This document shows, piece by piece, positions 1 through 7,760 of a stretch of DNA of 64,000 nt (position 1 is its first letter; every line of letters begins with the position of its first letter). The position numbers and the translations under genes were made by a program. The DNA is from a virus: positions 62,001 through 126,000 of IMG/VR virus record IMGVR_UViG_3300033143_002031, one strand, 5' to 3'. The notes under the pieces are model-generated. The model searched no databases. It was given only the letters and a program-made list of their open reading frames with translations, and was not told the DNA's origin.

Positions 1-552
1 ATGTGGTCGGCGGACGATCGGCGCGCGGGCGCGCATATCGCTGTGGACCACGACGCCTCGATCTGTTGCTTCGCGGACCTTCAGGAGCACATGCCCTTCC
101 ATGCCGGCAACGTCAATGCGGTGACGATCGGCATCGAGATGTACCAAAACTCCAAGGGGCGCCTATACCAGGGCCAGTTGGAGGCCGTGGTGAGGCTCGT
201 GCACTTCCTCACCAAGACGTTCTCGATCCAGCGGCAGTTGCACCACCCCTACGGGCGCCAAGCCTTGAAGCGCGGCTTGAGGCGTGGCACCGACATGGTA
301 GGGGTCTTTGGCCACCGCGACGTGAGCAACAACCGAGGCGAAGGTGACCCCGGCAACCCGATCATGAGTTTGCTCATGGACGCCGGCTACGAGGCGTTCA
401 ACTTCGCTCACAACGAGGACAAGGACGTCTGGGCCACGCGGCAAGAGAACCTCGGTCTTCTGCCCGATGGCGTGCCCGGTCCGAAGACGGCGGGCGCCCT
501 TCTGACGAGGGGACGCCCTCACGGTCTCTGGGTCAACAGGCCCGGCGACTGA
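1..552 (+). CDS. Endolysin: N-acetylmuramoyl-L-alanine amidase with peptidoglycan-binding tail (5' end outside window)
   Basis: Cell-wall amidase for host lysis. The frame is open to base 1 and lacks the usual amidase N-terminus, so the true start lies upstream. Visible are the amidase core with GVFGHRDVSNN (about residues 102-112), containing the zinc-ligand-type histidine, followed by a DPG motif, and a C-terminal stretch (about 143-170, NLGLLPDGVPGPKTAGALL) that looks like a peptidoglycan-binding repeat. The downstream gene starts inside the stop codon (TGATG). Family assignment rests on the GHRD...DPG signature of Amidase_2 proteins. Confidence 0.85.
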   Translation: MWSADDRRAGAHIAVDHDASICCFADLQEHMPFHAGNVNAVTIGIEMYQNSKGRLYQGQLEAVVRLVHFLTKTFSIQRQLHHPYGRQALKRGLRRGTDMVGVFGHRDVSNNRGEGDPGNPIMSLLMDAGYEAFNFAHNEDKDVWATRQENLGLLPDGVPGPKTAGALLTRGRPHGLWVNRPGD

Positions 553-890
553 TGAGCGATCAACTCAGCCTAGACACGGGGCCGAACCCCTACGCGACCT
601 TCGAGGGCAAGACCTACCTGAAGGCCGTCATCATAGCGTCGGCAAACTCCGCCTTGGCGAGGAAGGAGTGGCTCATCTTGCCGCCCGGCGTGATCTTCGA
701 GCCTGTGAATTCGCCGTGGCCGTGGCGTTCCGTGAAGCCGCTTCCATTCAAGGGTCGGTTCCTGGCAGAGCCGGTCGAGACCCGTGACGACATGAGCCGC
801 CTTCACGCGCTGGCACACGCCGTCAAGTGCGTTGTGGATGTACCTGACGACTGCCCGCCGATCGGGCGATGGGAGAGAGCCGATGTGTAG
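552..890 (+). CDS. Hypothetical protein, 112 aa
   Basis: Translationally coupled to the endolysin gene (TGATG). No recognised domain; the centre is Pro/Trp-rich (FEPVNSPWPWRSVKPLPF). It could be a lysis accessory protein by position only, but no membrane segment is visible, so it is not an obvious holin. Confidence 0.7.
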   Translation: MSDQLSLDTGPNPYATFEGKTYLKAVIIASANSALARKEWLILPPGVIFEPVNSPWPWRSVKPLPFKGRFLAEPVETRDDMSRLHALAHAVKCVVDVPDDCPPIGRWERADV

Positions 891-1089
891 CCTCTGTGGG
901 GACCCTCGACACGCCGACATGCGCTGCCCGTGCTTTGGGTACTCAGGCGGGGAGTACAGTCCGCCGGCCGAGGCGCAGCACGGCGCCGAGTCGAAGCCCC
1001 AACAGGAGTCCAAGAGCAGGGAGTTTTCCTCCCCGCCAGCCGCGCCGCGCCGACCCTCCGCCAGTCCTCCGGACCCCCAGCACTCATAG
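883..1089 (+). CDS. Small Cys-rich protein, 68 aa
   Basis: Start chosen at the ATG overlapping the previous stop (ATGTGTAG), preceded by GGGAGAG. The N-terminus holds two close Cys pairs (MCSLCGDPRHADMRCPC) suited to one zinc site; the rest is a Pro/Ser-rich, probably disordered tail. Function unknown. Confidence 0.6.
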   Translation: MCSLCGDPRHADMRCPCFGYSGGEYSPPAEAQHGAESKPQQESKSREFSSPPAAPRRPSASPPDPQHS

Positions 1090-1149
1090 CCCCCGCACCC
1101 ACACTGACCTGCCAATCGACACACCTCCGATCTTTTTTCACGTTTGCTC

Positions 1150-1206
1150 TTGACACGAGCCCTCCCCTCGCGTAGGCTGTAAGTGAGGTCGGGGATGAGT
1201 TCCCCG
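1150..1206 (+). promoter_or_regulatory. Class I promoter with 5' hairpin leader
   Basis: TTGACA (1150-1155), 17-bp spacer, TAGGCT (1173-1178), preceded by TTTGCTC. The predicted start (about 1185) is followed by stem CGGGGA/TCCCCG (1190-1206, loop TGAGT), then AAGGAGG and the ATG at 1219. Confidence 0.8.
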
Positions 1207-1218
1207 AAGGAGGACAGG

Positions 1219-1539
1219 ATGCCCGGAACCAAGATCGCTACCGTCTACCACGCCGACACCGACGCTGTTCGCGCCCGGGGCGGGAGCGCCTTCGACTGCG
1301 AGGCCAACTGGCCCGAGGAGTACAACGTCGTGGCGCGCGTCGAGACCGGCGACCTCGGAACGGTCTTCGAGAAGACCAACCACATCGACCACGAGTGGTG
1401 GGACAACGACGGCGTGGAGCGCATCGGCCCCCCGACTCGCTCGACCTCGGTCGGGGACGTGGTGGTCCTGGACGGCGTAGCTCACCGCTGCGAGCCCTGC
1501 GGCTGGTCTGTGATCGGCCCTTTCGAGGTGGCTGCGTGA
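1219..1539 (+). CDS. YodL-like conserved phage protein, 106 aa
   Basis: First gene after the promoter; start set by AAGGAGGACAG. The order of motifs TNHI, W and RSTSVGDVVVLDGVAHRC resembles the YodL-type small proteins common on phages and mobile elements, whose function is unknown. Its stop overlaps the next GTG start. Confidence 0.75.
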   Translation: MPGTKIATVYHADTDAVRARGGSAFDCEANWPEEYNVVARVETGDLGTVFEKTNHIDHEWWDNDGVERIGPPTRSTSVGDVVVLDGVAHRCEPCGWSVIGPFEVAA

Positions 1540-1757
1540 CCCCGAAGCTGACGACAGAGGCCGTCTGCGCGGCTCTCCGGAAGCGCGGCGGGTCTGCCAG
1601 GCATAAGGTATTGGCCCGAGACCTCAAGTGCTCCTATGAGAGCCTGACGGCTTGGTTCGAGGACGAGAGCGGGTGCGAGGTCGAAGCTCGCTTGGTGCGA
1701 GGGAAGCACACGAGCCAGGTCGAGTTCCGACTGAGTGGGGAGAAGAAATCTTCATGA
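1536..1757 (+). CDS. Hypothetical protein, 73 aa, possible helix-turn-helix
   Basis: GTGA overlap with the preceding gene. Sequence LTTEAVCAALRKRGGSARH...ESLTAWFED could form a small winged-helix unit (weak inference). Ends in EKKSS, encoded by the same junction sequence that ends the next two genes. Confidence 0.65.
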   Translation: MTPKLTTEAVCAALRKRGGSARHKVLARDLKCSYESLTAWFEDESGCEVEARLVRGKHTSQVEFRLSGEKKSS

Positions 1758-2104
1758 CTGGGCGGGATGCTGGGGACTGCTATCAGGCCGCAGCGAGCTA
1801 CCTGTCGCGGCTCGGCCCGGTCCAGTCCGAGGGCTACACGCTCGTCCACGGCACCGTGAGCGGGCAGGGCTGGCTCGAAGGCCGGCGCATCGACCACGCA
1901 TGGGTCGAGGTGGACGACGGCCCGGTCGTTATGGTGATCGACCACTCGCAGGGCAAGAACCTCGTTCTGTCCCGTGATGCCTACTACCACATCGGGAAGA
2001 TCAGCCCCGACGAATGCACGCGCTACACGTCCGAAGAGGCAGTGGTCAACATGTTGCGGTCCAAGCACTTCGGACCGTGGGGAGAAGAGGAGAAATCTTC
2101 GTGA
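1754..2104 (+). CDS. Hypothetical protein, 116 aa
   Basis: Starts in the ATGA overlap after AGAAGAAATCTTC. Contains GYTLVHGTVSGQG and RIDHAWVEVDDG, a pattern seen in phage proteins of unknown function. Ends EEKSS at a near-copy of the previous gene junction. Confidence 0.7.
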   Translation: MTGRDAGDCYQAAASYLSRLGPVQSEGYTLVHGTVSGQGWLEGRRIDHAWVEVDDGPVVMVIDHSQGKNLVLSRDAYYHIGKISPDECTRYTSEEAVVNMLRSKHFGPWGEEEKSS

Positions 2105-2322
2105 GCCGCAAGCGAAAGAAGCCGCTGCCGAACCTTCACCTTGTGACGATCCCGTGCAGCACGGGGGACGAGGTGCTCGAACTGGTCCGCGACCCCGATG
2201 TGTACGGCGAGCCTGGGGTCCGCGTCTACCAGCCTGGCAGCCCTGCGCCAGACGCGGCATGGATTCCCGTCGAGAAGTTCCTGGAGGCCGCTGACAGGAT
2301 CAGAGAGGAGAAATCTTCATGA
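2101..2322 (+). CDS. Hypothetical protein, 73 aa
   Basis: GTGA start overlapping the previous stop. Begins with a basic run (SRKRKKPLP) and ends with EEKSS, the third gene in a row with that ending. No domain recognised. Confidence 0.65.
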   Translation: MSRKRKKPLPNLHLVTIPCSTGDEVLELVRDPDVYGEPGVRVYQPGSPAPDAAWIPVEKFLEAADRIREEKSS

Positions 2323-2810
2323 CCACGGAGAAGACAGAGCAGCCAAGGCCGACGATCCTGCTCATGTTCGTGAGCCGCTGCGTCCTGGACGACGGTAAGG
2401 AAGGGCGCATCTACTACCGCATCACCGACGAGCAACTGGAGGATAGCGACCTCGGCGACGACGCCCCCATGCAGTTCACTCTCGGTGGCAGATCATCCTC
2501 GAAGTACATGGGAGGTGCTGCTGGCATCGTCTACCGCGTGGAGCAGCCGCCGGACAACCCGGATCAGATCTACACCGCGACGGCCCGGTACGAGGGAACA
2601 TGGCCTGATCGGGAGCAGCGTGCTGCCTGGCAGGTGACGGACCAGACCAAGGGGCAGGAGATCGCCCTGAAGAAAGAGGCGAAGAAGGCCAAGCGCGACG
2701 ACGCTGTGTTAGAGTGCCTGGCACCCATTCGCGAAGCGTACCAGCGAGCACGTGGCATGCAGCGGAACCTGCTCCTCGCCCGAGCCGTGCAGTACATCAC
2801 CAGAGGGTAG
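2319..2810 (+). CDS. Hypothetical protein, 163 aa
   Basis: ATGA start directly after the repeated GAGAAATCTTC junction. A beta-rich first half (residues about 15-100) is followed by a Lys/Ala-rich helix (KKEAKKAKRDDAVLECLAPI). No known family recognised. Last gene of the coupled series that begins at 1219. Confidence 0.7.
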   Translation: MTTEKTEQPRPTILLMFVSRCVLDDGKEGRIYYRITDEQLEDSDLGDDAPMQFTLGGRSSSKYMGGAAGIVYRVEQPPDNPDQIYTATARYEGTWPDREQRAAWQVTDQTKGQEIALKKEAKKAKRDDAVLECLAPIREAYQRARGMQRNLLLARAVQYITRG

Positions 2811-2823
2811 GGGGGAAAGCTCC

Positions 2824-3021
2824 ATGGGGGACATCCTACATCGCCAGTGCTCATGGTGCCGCCGCGTCTACCGCGACGGTCAGTGGGTCGAGGCTACCCT
2901 GGACGAGCCCTCGTCGAGCATCACGCACGGGCTTTGCCCAGAGTGCGCGGACCGTTACTACCCGGAGCCCGAGACCGCCGGGACTCCAGTGCCAGCACGA
3001 GCCCCAACGTTCAAGGCCTAG
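2824..3021 (+). CDS. Small zinc-ribbon protein, 65 aa
   Basis: Start chosen at the ATG in AGCTCCATGGGG. CSWCRR (N-terminal) and CPECADRYY about 25 residues later form a CxxC...CxxC zinc ribbon. Function unknown. Confidence 0.7.
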   Translation: MGDILHRQCSWCRRVYRDGQWVEATLDEPSSSITHGLCPECADRYYPEPETAGTPVPARAPTFKA

Positions 3022-3212
3022 ACCCCCTCAGAACGTCCCCCAGATGGCCCATAGGCGCCTCGTAGCCTCTGGTAGGTCTCTGTGCCCCCACGCCCCGTTC
3101 GAGGGCTCTCGGAGGCTCTCAGGAGCCGTGTGGTAGGCTGGAGGCATGAGAACCCGCCGCCACGCCCCCTTCTAGGCCCCTGAGACGCTCTCCAGAGGGC
3201 CTGGGAGGCACG

Positions 3213-3386
3213 ATGTCCAGGACCAAGAGGAAGGAGCCCTACGGATCCCCGTGGGGCAAGGAATCGCCCGGCGTCAAGCGGTCGTTCCGAAGGCAGTTCC
3301 GCGCTCGGTGCAAGGCTGCGCTCCGAAGGCGTCGATACGACCGCATGCCGAGGTGGCGAGGCACGTGTGGGTGGATCACATGGTAG
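3213..3386 (+). CDS. Very basic small protein, 57 aa
   Basis: Open frame from ATG 3213 (preceded by GGGAGGCACG) to TAG 3384. Over a quarter of residues are Arg/Lys (for example RRQFRARCKAALRRRRYDR), suggesting nucleic-acid binding. The frame ends just before a promoter. Coding status is inferred from the ribosome site and position only. Confidence 0.45.
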   Translation: MSRTKRKEPYGSPWGKESPGVKRSFRRQFRARCKAALRRRRYDRMPRWRGTCGWITW

Positions 3387-3410
3387 CGATCGAGGGGAGG
3401 GAGTTTGCTA

Positions 3411-3439
3411 TTGACCCACCCCTAGCTATGTGGTACGAC
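3411..3439 (+). promoter_or_regulatory. Class I promoter, leaderless
   Basis: TTTGCTATTGACC, 17-bp spacer ending TATGTGG, then TACGAC (3434-3439). The ATG at 3446 is 7 nt after the -10, so the transcript should begin on or next to the start codon; no Shine-Dalgarno is present. Confidence 0.75.
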
Positions 3440-3445
3440 CGACCT

Positions 3446-3853
3446 ATGAAGCATCGTAGAACGAAGCTGGAGTGCATCGACATGCGGCGATTCTTCCCGG
3501 AGACATACGGGGAGACGGTAGAGGGACGGGACCCCGAGACGGGGCGCGAGAAGTGTGCGCCCGGGTGCTGTTGCTTCCAGTTCTGTGACGTCGAGTTCGA
3601 GAAGGCGACGACCGAGGAGGGTGAGACCGTCGAGGTCCACCACACGTGCGTGGACTACAGCCCCCGTTACTACTTGCCGCCGGCCGAGGTCTGGACGCTA
3701 GAGGACGCCAAGGCGAAGCGAGACGCGGACCCCGAGCGGTACCGCATCCTTGTCTCGAACATGGAGTGCAACGACATGACCCGTGTCGTCCAGACGTGCA
3801 CGGGCAACATCACCGAGTTCAACGACGGGGACGTGGTTCTCGACCCGAGGTAG
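3446..3853 (+). CDS. Cys-rich hypothetical protein, 135 aa
   Basis: Start placed at ATG 3446 because it coincides with the predicted transcription start. Contains CAPGCCCFQFCDVEF and later single cysteines, suggesting metal binding or disulfides. No family recognised. Confidence 0.7.
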   Translation: MKHRRTKLECIDMRRFFPETYGETVEGRDPETGREKCAPGCCCFQFCDVEFEKATTEEGETVEVHHTCVDYSPRYYLPPAEVWTLEDAKAKRDADPERYRILVSNMECNDMTRVVQTCTGNITEFNDGDVVLDPR

Positions 3854-3875
3854 GCAAACTCTCATGGAGGCAGTG

Positions 3876-4628
3876 ATGGGGAGAACAGAGTGGACATTCG
3901 GAGAGCCCGAGTTCAAGCCAGACGAGCATGGCGTGAGCCACCTGACCTACACGTTCGCGCAGGGCGTGGAGCGCATCGTGCTTGGAGTCAAAGCAGCGGT
4001 CGTCCGGCTGGCCGACATGCGGCCGATGCTCATCCCGCACCCGTTCAAGATCGGCCACCGCAACCGGACGGAGTGGTGCCTCGCAGAGCACCACATCGGC
4101 AAGCGATACAACGACGTCACGGGCGAGGAGGAGGGCGGCTTCAGGGTCCGCGCTGAGTTGAGAGACTTTGGTTCGGAGTGCCCGCCGGCCATCGAGGGCG
4201 GCTCGACCCTTCCGGACCGTGTCCTCCACGTGCTCAACATCGTTGCGCCGTTGGAGCGCCTGGTGATGTTCTCGTGCTACACGCCCGAGGGCTACTACCT
4301 CGGTGACCTGGGGAGCGCGATGAGGATCTACGGCGCGTGGGGCCTGACAAATGTCATGCCCACGTCGGTCGCGGCAGGGGGTAGCACCTCCGAGGCCGTC
4401 ACCAACAAACTCTCGTGTGCCGTGGGCTACGACCCGAAGGAGGAGAAGTGGGTGGGCTGGTCCCATCGCGCGGCGTCCTCCTTCGGTGTCGGCTACGTGG
4501 CGCGGAAGGGCTACTGCGAGACGTCGGACTACCCGGACAGCGAGCGCGCCGTGCCGGTCGGCTTCGAGGTCAAGACCCTGAACGACGCGAAGCGGTGTGC
4601 CATCGCGTTCGCCGCGTCGGTCTCATGA
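3876..4628 (+). CDS. Hypothetical protein, 250 aa
   Basis: ATG 3876 preferred over ATG 3864 because GGAGG lies 6 nt upstream of it. Soluble, mixed alpha/beta composition; no catalytic signature recognised. Ends in an ATGA overlap with the next gene. Confidence 0.7.
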   Translation: MGRTEWTFGEPEFKPDEHGVSHLTYTFAQGVERIVLGVKAAVVRLADMRPMLIPHPFKIGHRNRTEWCLAEHHIGKRYNDVTGEEEGGFRVRAELRDFGSECPPAIEGGSTLPDRVLHVLNIVAPLERLVMFSCYTPEGYYLGDLGSAMRIYGAWGLTNVMPTSVAAGGSTSEAVTNKLSCAVGYDPKEEKWVGWSHRAASSFGVGYVARKGYCETSDYPDSERAVPVGFEVKTLNDAKRCAIAFAASVS

Positions 4629-4831
4629 CCAACAGGCGAAAGCGGGCTGGGCAGACCGTATATCTTGACGAGTCCGGGGAGGAGTACGTGCTTGACGGGG
4701 ACGGCAACCGTCAGCCTCCCATGCAATCTCGTGTCGTATCGAAGCCGGGCGAGTTCACGACCTTCGATGATAGCCAAGGTCACTGCGCTCTGTGCGGACG
4801 CTTGACGTGCCGAGGGGGGTGCTTCAAATGA
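4625..4831 (+). CDS. Small Cys-motif protein, 68 aa
   Basis: ATGA overlap with the preceding gene. A basic start (MTNRRKRAG) and C-terminal HCALCGRLTCRGGC, a probable single zinc site. Confidence 0.65.
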   Translation: MTNRRKRAGQTVYLDESGEEYVLDGDGNRQPPMQSRVVSKPGEFTTFDDSQGHCALCGRLTCRGGCFK

Positions 4832-4899
4832 CCGAGGAGTGCAAGCACGGGAACCAGACCAAGAAACAGGACCCACACCCCGCCAAAGGAAGAGAGACC

Positions 4900-5193
4900 A
4901 TGTTCAAGCCACTGCACGATAGGATCGTGATCAAGCAAGCCGAGGGTGACGAGAAGGTCGGCAGTATCATCATTCCCGACGAGGCTCGTGAGAAGCCGCT
5001 GGAAGGCACCGTGGTCGCTGTAGGGCCTGGCCGCGTGCTGGACACTGGGGAGTGTATCGTGCCCAGCGTGAAGGCGGGGGATACGGTTCTCTTCGCCAAG
5101 TTCACGGGTTCGGAAATCCAGATCGAGGGGGAGACCCACCTCATCGTTCACGAGCCGGACATCCTCGGTATCGTTCACTCGGCAAACTCCTAA
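4900..5193 (+). CDS. groES: Co-chaperonin GroES
   Basis: A 97-residue GroES-family protein. Hallmarks: N-terminal FKPLHDRIVIKQ, the mobile-loop region with IIIPDEAREKPLEGTVVAVG (hydrophobic III tripeptide that would contact the GroEL apical domain), VKAGDTVLFAKFTGSEI and C-terminal EPDILGIV. Length is normal for the family. ATG 4900 follows AAAGGAAGAGAGACC; an in-frame ATG at 4828 overlapping the previous stop would add a hydrophilic 24-residue extension and is less likely. No GroEL is seen in the window, so it presumably caps the host chaperonin, as T4 gp31 does (established for T4, inferred here). Confidence 0.93.
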   Translation: MFKPLHDRIVIKQAEGDEKVGSIIIPDEAREKPLEGTVVAVGPGRVLDTGECIVPSVKAGDTVLFAKFTGSEIQIEGETHLIVHEPDILGIVHSANS

Positions 5194-5214
5194 CCCCCTA
5201 CCTCAACTCTGATG

Positions 5215-5239
5215 TACAATGACGACCCCCGAGCGGGGT
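5215..5239 (+). promoter_or_regulatory. -10 element with 5' hairpin
   Basis: TACAAT at 5215-5220 downstream of a GGCAAACTCC box (5181-5190). Predicted start about 5227 coincides with stem ACCCC/GGGGT (5225-5239, loop CGAGC), followed by AGTGAGGG and the ATG at 5255. Confidence 0.5.
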
Positions 5240-5254
5240 GAAAGTGAGGGCACC

Positions 5255-5820
5255 ATGGACAAGACTCTGACGGAGATCATCGTCATCTCGGACCGTAGCT
5301 CCTCAATGGCGACGGTGCGGGACGAGGCGATCAGTGGCTTCAACTCCTTCCTGAAGGAGCAGCAAGAGGCGGACATCGGCCGCTGTCTGCTCACCTACTG
5401 CCAGTTCAACACGGAGTACGAGATCGTTCACAACGGCATCCCGATCGAGGACATGAAGCCGCTGGACGCATCGACCAGGTGAAGGCACTGATCGAGCGCC
5501 AAGCCGACACCTACAAGTGGTCGTTCGTCTTCCTCGGCAAGGGTCTCGCTGCCTTTGACGGTGGCAGCCGCATGGTGGACATGGACCACAAGCAGATGTT
5601 CGTCGGGCTCGTCGGGGACGCCCCGCAGAGCCAGGCGCACGCCTACTACGCCGCGAGCCGCGCTGTCATCGGCACCCGGCGCAAGGCTGCGGGGGGCCAG
5701 TCGCTTGCGTTTTCGTCCGTGGAGAAGGATGCGTACACGAGCGTGCTCTCAGGTGACGTGGACGACGCCGAAGCCCTGAAGGACAGCGACGGCAGCACGC
5801 CGGACTCCTCGGGAGCGTGA
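5255..5820 (+). pseudogene. VWA-domain gene with internal deletion and frameshift
   Basis: The first frame (5255-5482, 75 aa) begins like a complete VWA protein: IIVISDRSSSMATVRDEA holds the DxSxS part of the metal site. It stops at 5480 after PLDAST. The second frame (from GTG 5479 to 5820) continues with the C-terminal third of such a domain (VKALIERQADTYKWSFVFLG). The middle, which should carry the metal-site Thr and the TDG aspartate (roughly 60 residues), is missing and the frames differ. Overlapping stop/start (GTGA) would still allow both pieces to be made. Read as a deletion-damaged gene. Confidence 0.6.
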
Positions 5821-5960
5821 TGGGCGACGGGCGACATGAGGAAGACCCCTCGGAATTGGATTGGTCGATCTCATTTCCTCCGTGGGGGGTCGTGTTCGTC
5901 ATAGCCACAGCGATCATCTGCTTCACGGTCTACGAGATCGTGAAGCTCGTCGTGGGATAG
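5820..5960 (+). CDS. Single-pass membrane microprotein, 46 aa
   Basis: TGATG overlap with the upstream frame. Acidic N-terminus, then one hydrophobic segment (WGVVFVIATAIICFTVYEIV, residues 22-41). Function unknown. Confidence 0.6.
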   Translation: MGDGRHEEDPSELDWSISFPPWGVVFVIATAIICFTVYEIVKLVVG

Positions 5961-5970
5961 GAGAAGGACG

Positions 5971-6213
5971 ATGGACAAACTCCACCCATCCATGAGCGGC
6001 ATGGAGGATACGATCCTCCACCTACCCGTGCTCAAGATGAGGGCCGAGGTGAACCGGGGCTGGTGGAAGGTCGAGGTCCAGGTGGCGCGGATGGGGCCGT
6101 ACTACAGCGGGAAGAAGAAGGACCGAAGCTACTTCTCGGCCCTGGCCAAGGCGCTCGACGCAGCGATCAAGGAAACGACGCGCTACGGACATGGGTGGGA
6201 CGGCCAGGACTAG
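5971..6213 (+). CDS. Hypothetical protein, 80 aa
   Basis: ATG preceded by AGGAGAAGGACG. Contains YYSGKKKDRSYFSALAKALDAAIKE. Stop codon abuts a GCGACC...GGTCGC palindrome. No domain recognised. Confidence 0.65.
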   Translation: MDKLHPSMSGMEDTILHLPVLKMRAEVNRGWWKVEVQVARMGPYYSGKKKDRSYFSALAKALDAAIKETTRYGHGWDGQD

Positions 6214-6227
6214 CGACCAATGGTCGC
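6213..6227 (+). repeat. Palindromic site, copy 1 (GCGACCAATGGTCGC)
   Basis: Six-base inverted arms GCGACC/GGTCGC with AAT centre, between a stop codon and the next gene start at 6240. Further copies at 9748, 10066, 11222 (variant), 33645 (one mismatch), 51122 and 61242. Confidence 0.75.
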
Positions 6228-6239
6228 AAGGGACGGACG

Positions 6240-6446
6240 ATGGGCCGGTGGATTTCACTCGACGCTGTTGAGAGGGAGGGCTGGTACGTGGCGAGGTACG
6301 ACACGCCCGAACAGCCCTACCGCGTGATCCGTGCACGAGTCGGGAAGGCGAGGTCGAGACGCTACAGTCACCGGGCTCCGATCGAGGTGTGGTCGGTGCC
6401 GATAGACGAGATGGGAAGCGAGGGGGTGGACGATGGAAAACTCTGA
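6240..6446 (+). CDS. Hypothetical basic protein, 68 aa
   Basis: Starts 12 nt after the palindrome (GGACGGACG before ATG). Arg-rich middle (RVIRARVGKARSRRYSHR). Overlaps the next gene by 14 nt. Confidence 0.6.
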   Translation: MGRWISLDAVEREGWYVARYDTPEQPYRVIRARVGKARSRRYSHRAPIEVWSVPIDEMGSEGVDDGKL

Positions 6447-6684
6447 TCCGGTGGCTGATGCCAACGTCAGACACCTGGAAGGGTGGGTGAGAGCAATGGA
6501 CGATTCTGCTGAGTTCAAGGCCGCACGACGGACGATGGCGAAGCATCTGCGAGAGGATGAGGGTCTGAGGCAGACCTACGAGGCCAACGTCGCGATGCTG
6601 CTTCACGATCGGCACGGCATCACCGACCACGACAAGCGCAACGCGGCGGCCAAGGACATCTTGCATCTGGTCTTCGAGTCATGA
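6433..6684 (+). CDS. Hypothetical helical protein, 83 aa
   Basis: Starts within the end of the previous gene. Mostly charged helix. No family recognised. Confidence 0.6.
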   Translation: MENSDPVADANVRHLEGWVRAMDDSAEFKAARRTMAKHLREDEGLRQTYEANVAMLLHDRHGITDHDKRNAAAKDILHLVFES

Positions 6685-6736
6685 GCAACAAAGACCACAT
6701 CCTTGTCACATCGAGAAGGCGGAAGCCATCTTGATT

Positions 6737-6785
6737 GGAAAACTCCCGTGACCTCGTGGTATTGTGCCCGGTGACGATCGTCACC
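6737..6785 (+). promoter_or_regulatory. Class II promoter with 5' hairpin
   Basis: GGAAAACTCC (6737-6746), 13 nt, TATTGT (6760-6765). A perfect 16-bp palindrome GGTGACGATCGTCACC (6770-6785) spans the predicted start and is followed by TGGAGG and the ATG at 6796. Confidence 0.65.
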
Positions 6786-6795
6786 TGGAGGTCCC

Positions 6796-7326
6796 ATGCA
6801 GGGGTTCGACGCTATCAAGATCAAGACGACTCGCCGTGAAGGCAACCGAGTCACTCTGACCATCGGCGGGGAGATCCTCGGGGGCAGCATCCGGGACCTC
6901 GGAGAGTTCGTCCGCCGCATGAAGCACCTGCACCGCAAGACGATGGGAGCAGCCCCACCGGCCGAGTTCTCTGAGCACGCTTTGTTCACCGAGACCGAGA
7001 GGCAGTCCCTTCGAGAGGTCGCGAAGTACAGGCCGCCAGACCCGACCAAGTTCACGCTGTTGATGTCCGCGCGGTCTGGAAAGATGGTAAAGGATCGCCA
7101 GTACAAGACCTTCAAGGCTGCGGAAACGGCACTGAGGAAAGCGATCAAGCGCGACCTCATGACCAGCAAGAATGACCTCTACCGCGTCCAACTGTGGTCC
7201 CCCGAGAAGCCAGGTCCGCAGACCAGGGTCGCCTCGTACAGCACGGACTATCGGCCCACATCGAGCAGCGTGTGGTACAAGCGCGACGAGCACGGCCATA
7301 AGACGATGTTCAAGGTCTACTCGTGA
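6796..7326 (+). CDS. Candidate internal virion protein with internal L-x-E motif, 176 aa
   Basis: First gene of the L-x-E cluster. A compact N-terminal domain (residues 1-50) precedes HALFTETERQSLREVA (about residues 62-77), an internal copy of the motif found at the N-termini of the next five genes; L-R-E-V would be the cleavage site. The C-terminal half is basic and beta-rich. If the motif is cleaved in the head, the first 75 residues would be a propeptide (inference). GTGA overlap with the next gene. Confidence 0.7.
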   Translation: MQGFDAIKIKTTRREGNRVTLTIGGEILGGSIRDLGEFVRRMKHLHRKTMGAAPPAEFSEHALFTETERQSLREVAKYRPPDPTKFTLLMSARSGKMVKDRQYKTFKAAETALRKAIKRDLMTSKNDLYRVQLWSPEKPGPQTRVASYSTDYRPTSSSVWYKRDEHGHKTMFKVYS

Positions 7327-7760
7327 AAACTCTCTTCACGGAAGGCGAGCGCCTCGGGCTTCGAGAGGCGAGGCAGACCAAGGTCTTTGGCAACGCCATG
7401 GGGCTCGTGGTCCGTAAGAGCAGCTATCCCGAGTCATTCGTGCGGCGCGGGCTCGACCTGAGAGAGCCGTTCACGGGCTACACCGTCAGCACACCAAAGC
7501 CTCACGACACCTTTCTCGGTGTCGTCGTGAAGAAGGGGAAGCAGTGGCACTATGCGGCGTCCCCTCGATACAAGACGGTGGCTAGGCGGGGTGCGATGCC
7601 GGCCCTCAAAGGGCTCGTCACGCGCTACATCACAGGCGTCATCGACAACGAGCTACGCATGAGCGATGGCACTCTGGACGGCGCGATCGAAGGGCTCGGC
7701 TGTCACATCCTCCAGCGACTTGCTCATGAGTGGGGCATCGTGAAGGAGTACGAACGATGA
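7323..7760 (+). CDS. L-x-E motif protein, candidate internal virion protein, 145 aa
   Basis: GTG start. Begins MKTLFTEGERLGLREA, with the consensus K-T-[LI]-F-T...R-x-x-L-x-E and A after the E. The remaining 130 residues are basic with no recognised domain. Coupled on both sides by 4-nt overlaps. Confidence 0.7.
   Translation: MKTLFTEGERLGLREARQTKVFGNAMGLVVRKSSYPESFVRRGLDLREPFTGYTVSTPKPHDTFLGVVVKKGKQWHYAASPRYKTVARRGAMPALKGLVTRYITGVIDNELRMSDGTLDGAIEGLGCHILQRLAHEWGIVKEYER

Noticed and set aside
4828-4899. Longer GroES start at ATG 4828
   Set aside because: Would add a polar 24-residue extension not seen in GroES; the ATG at 4900 has AAGGAAGAGAG upstream.
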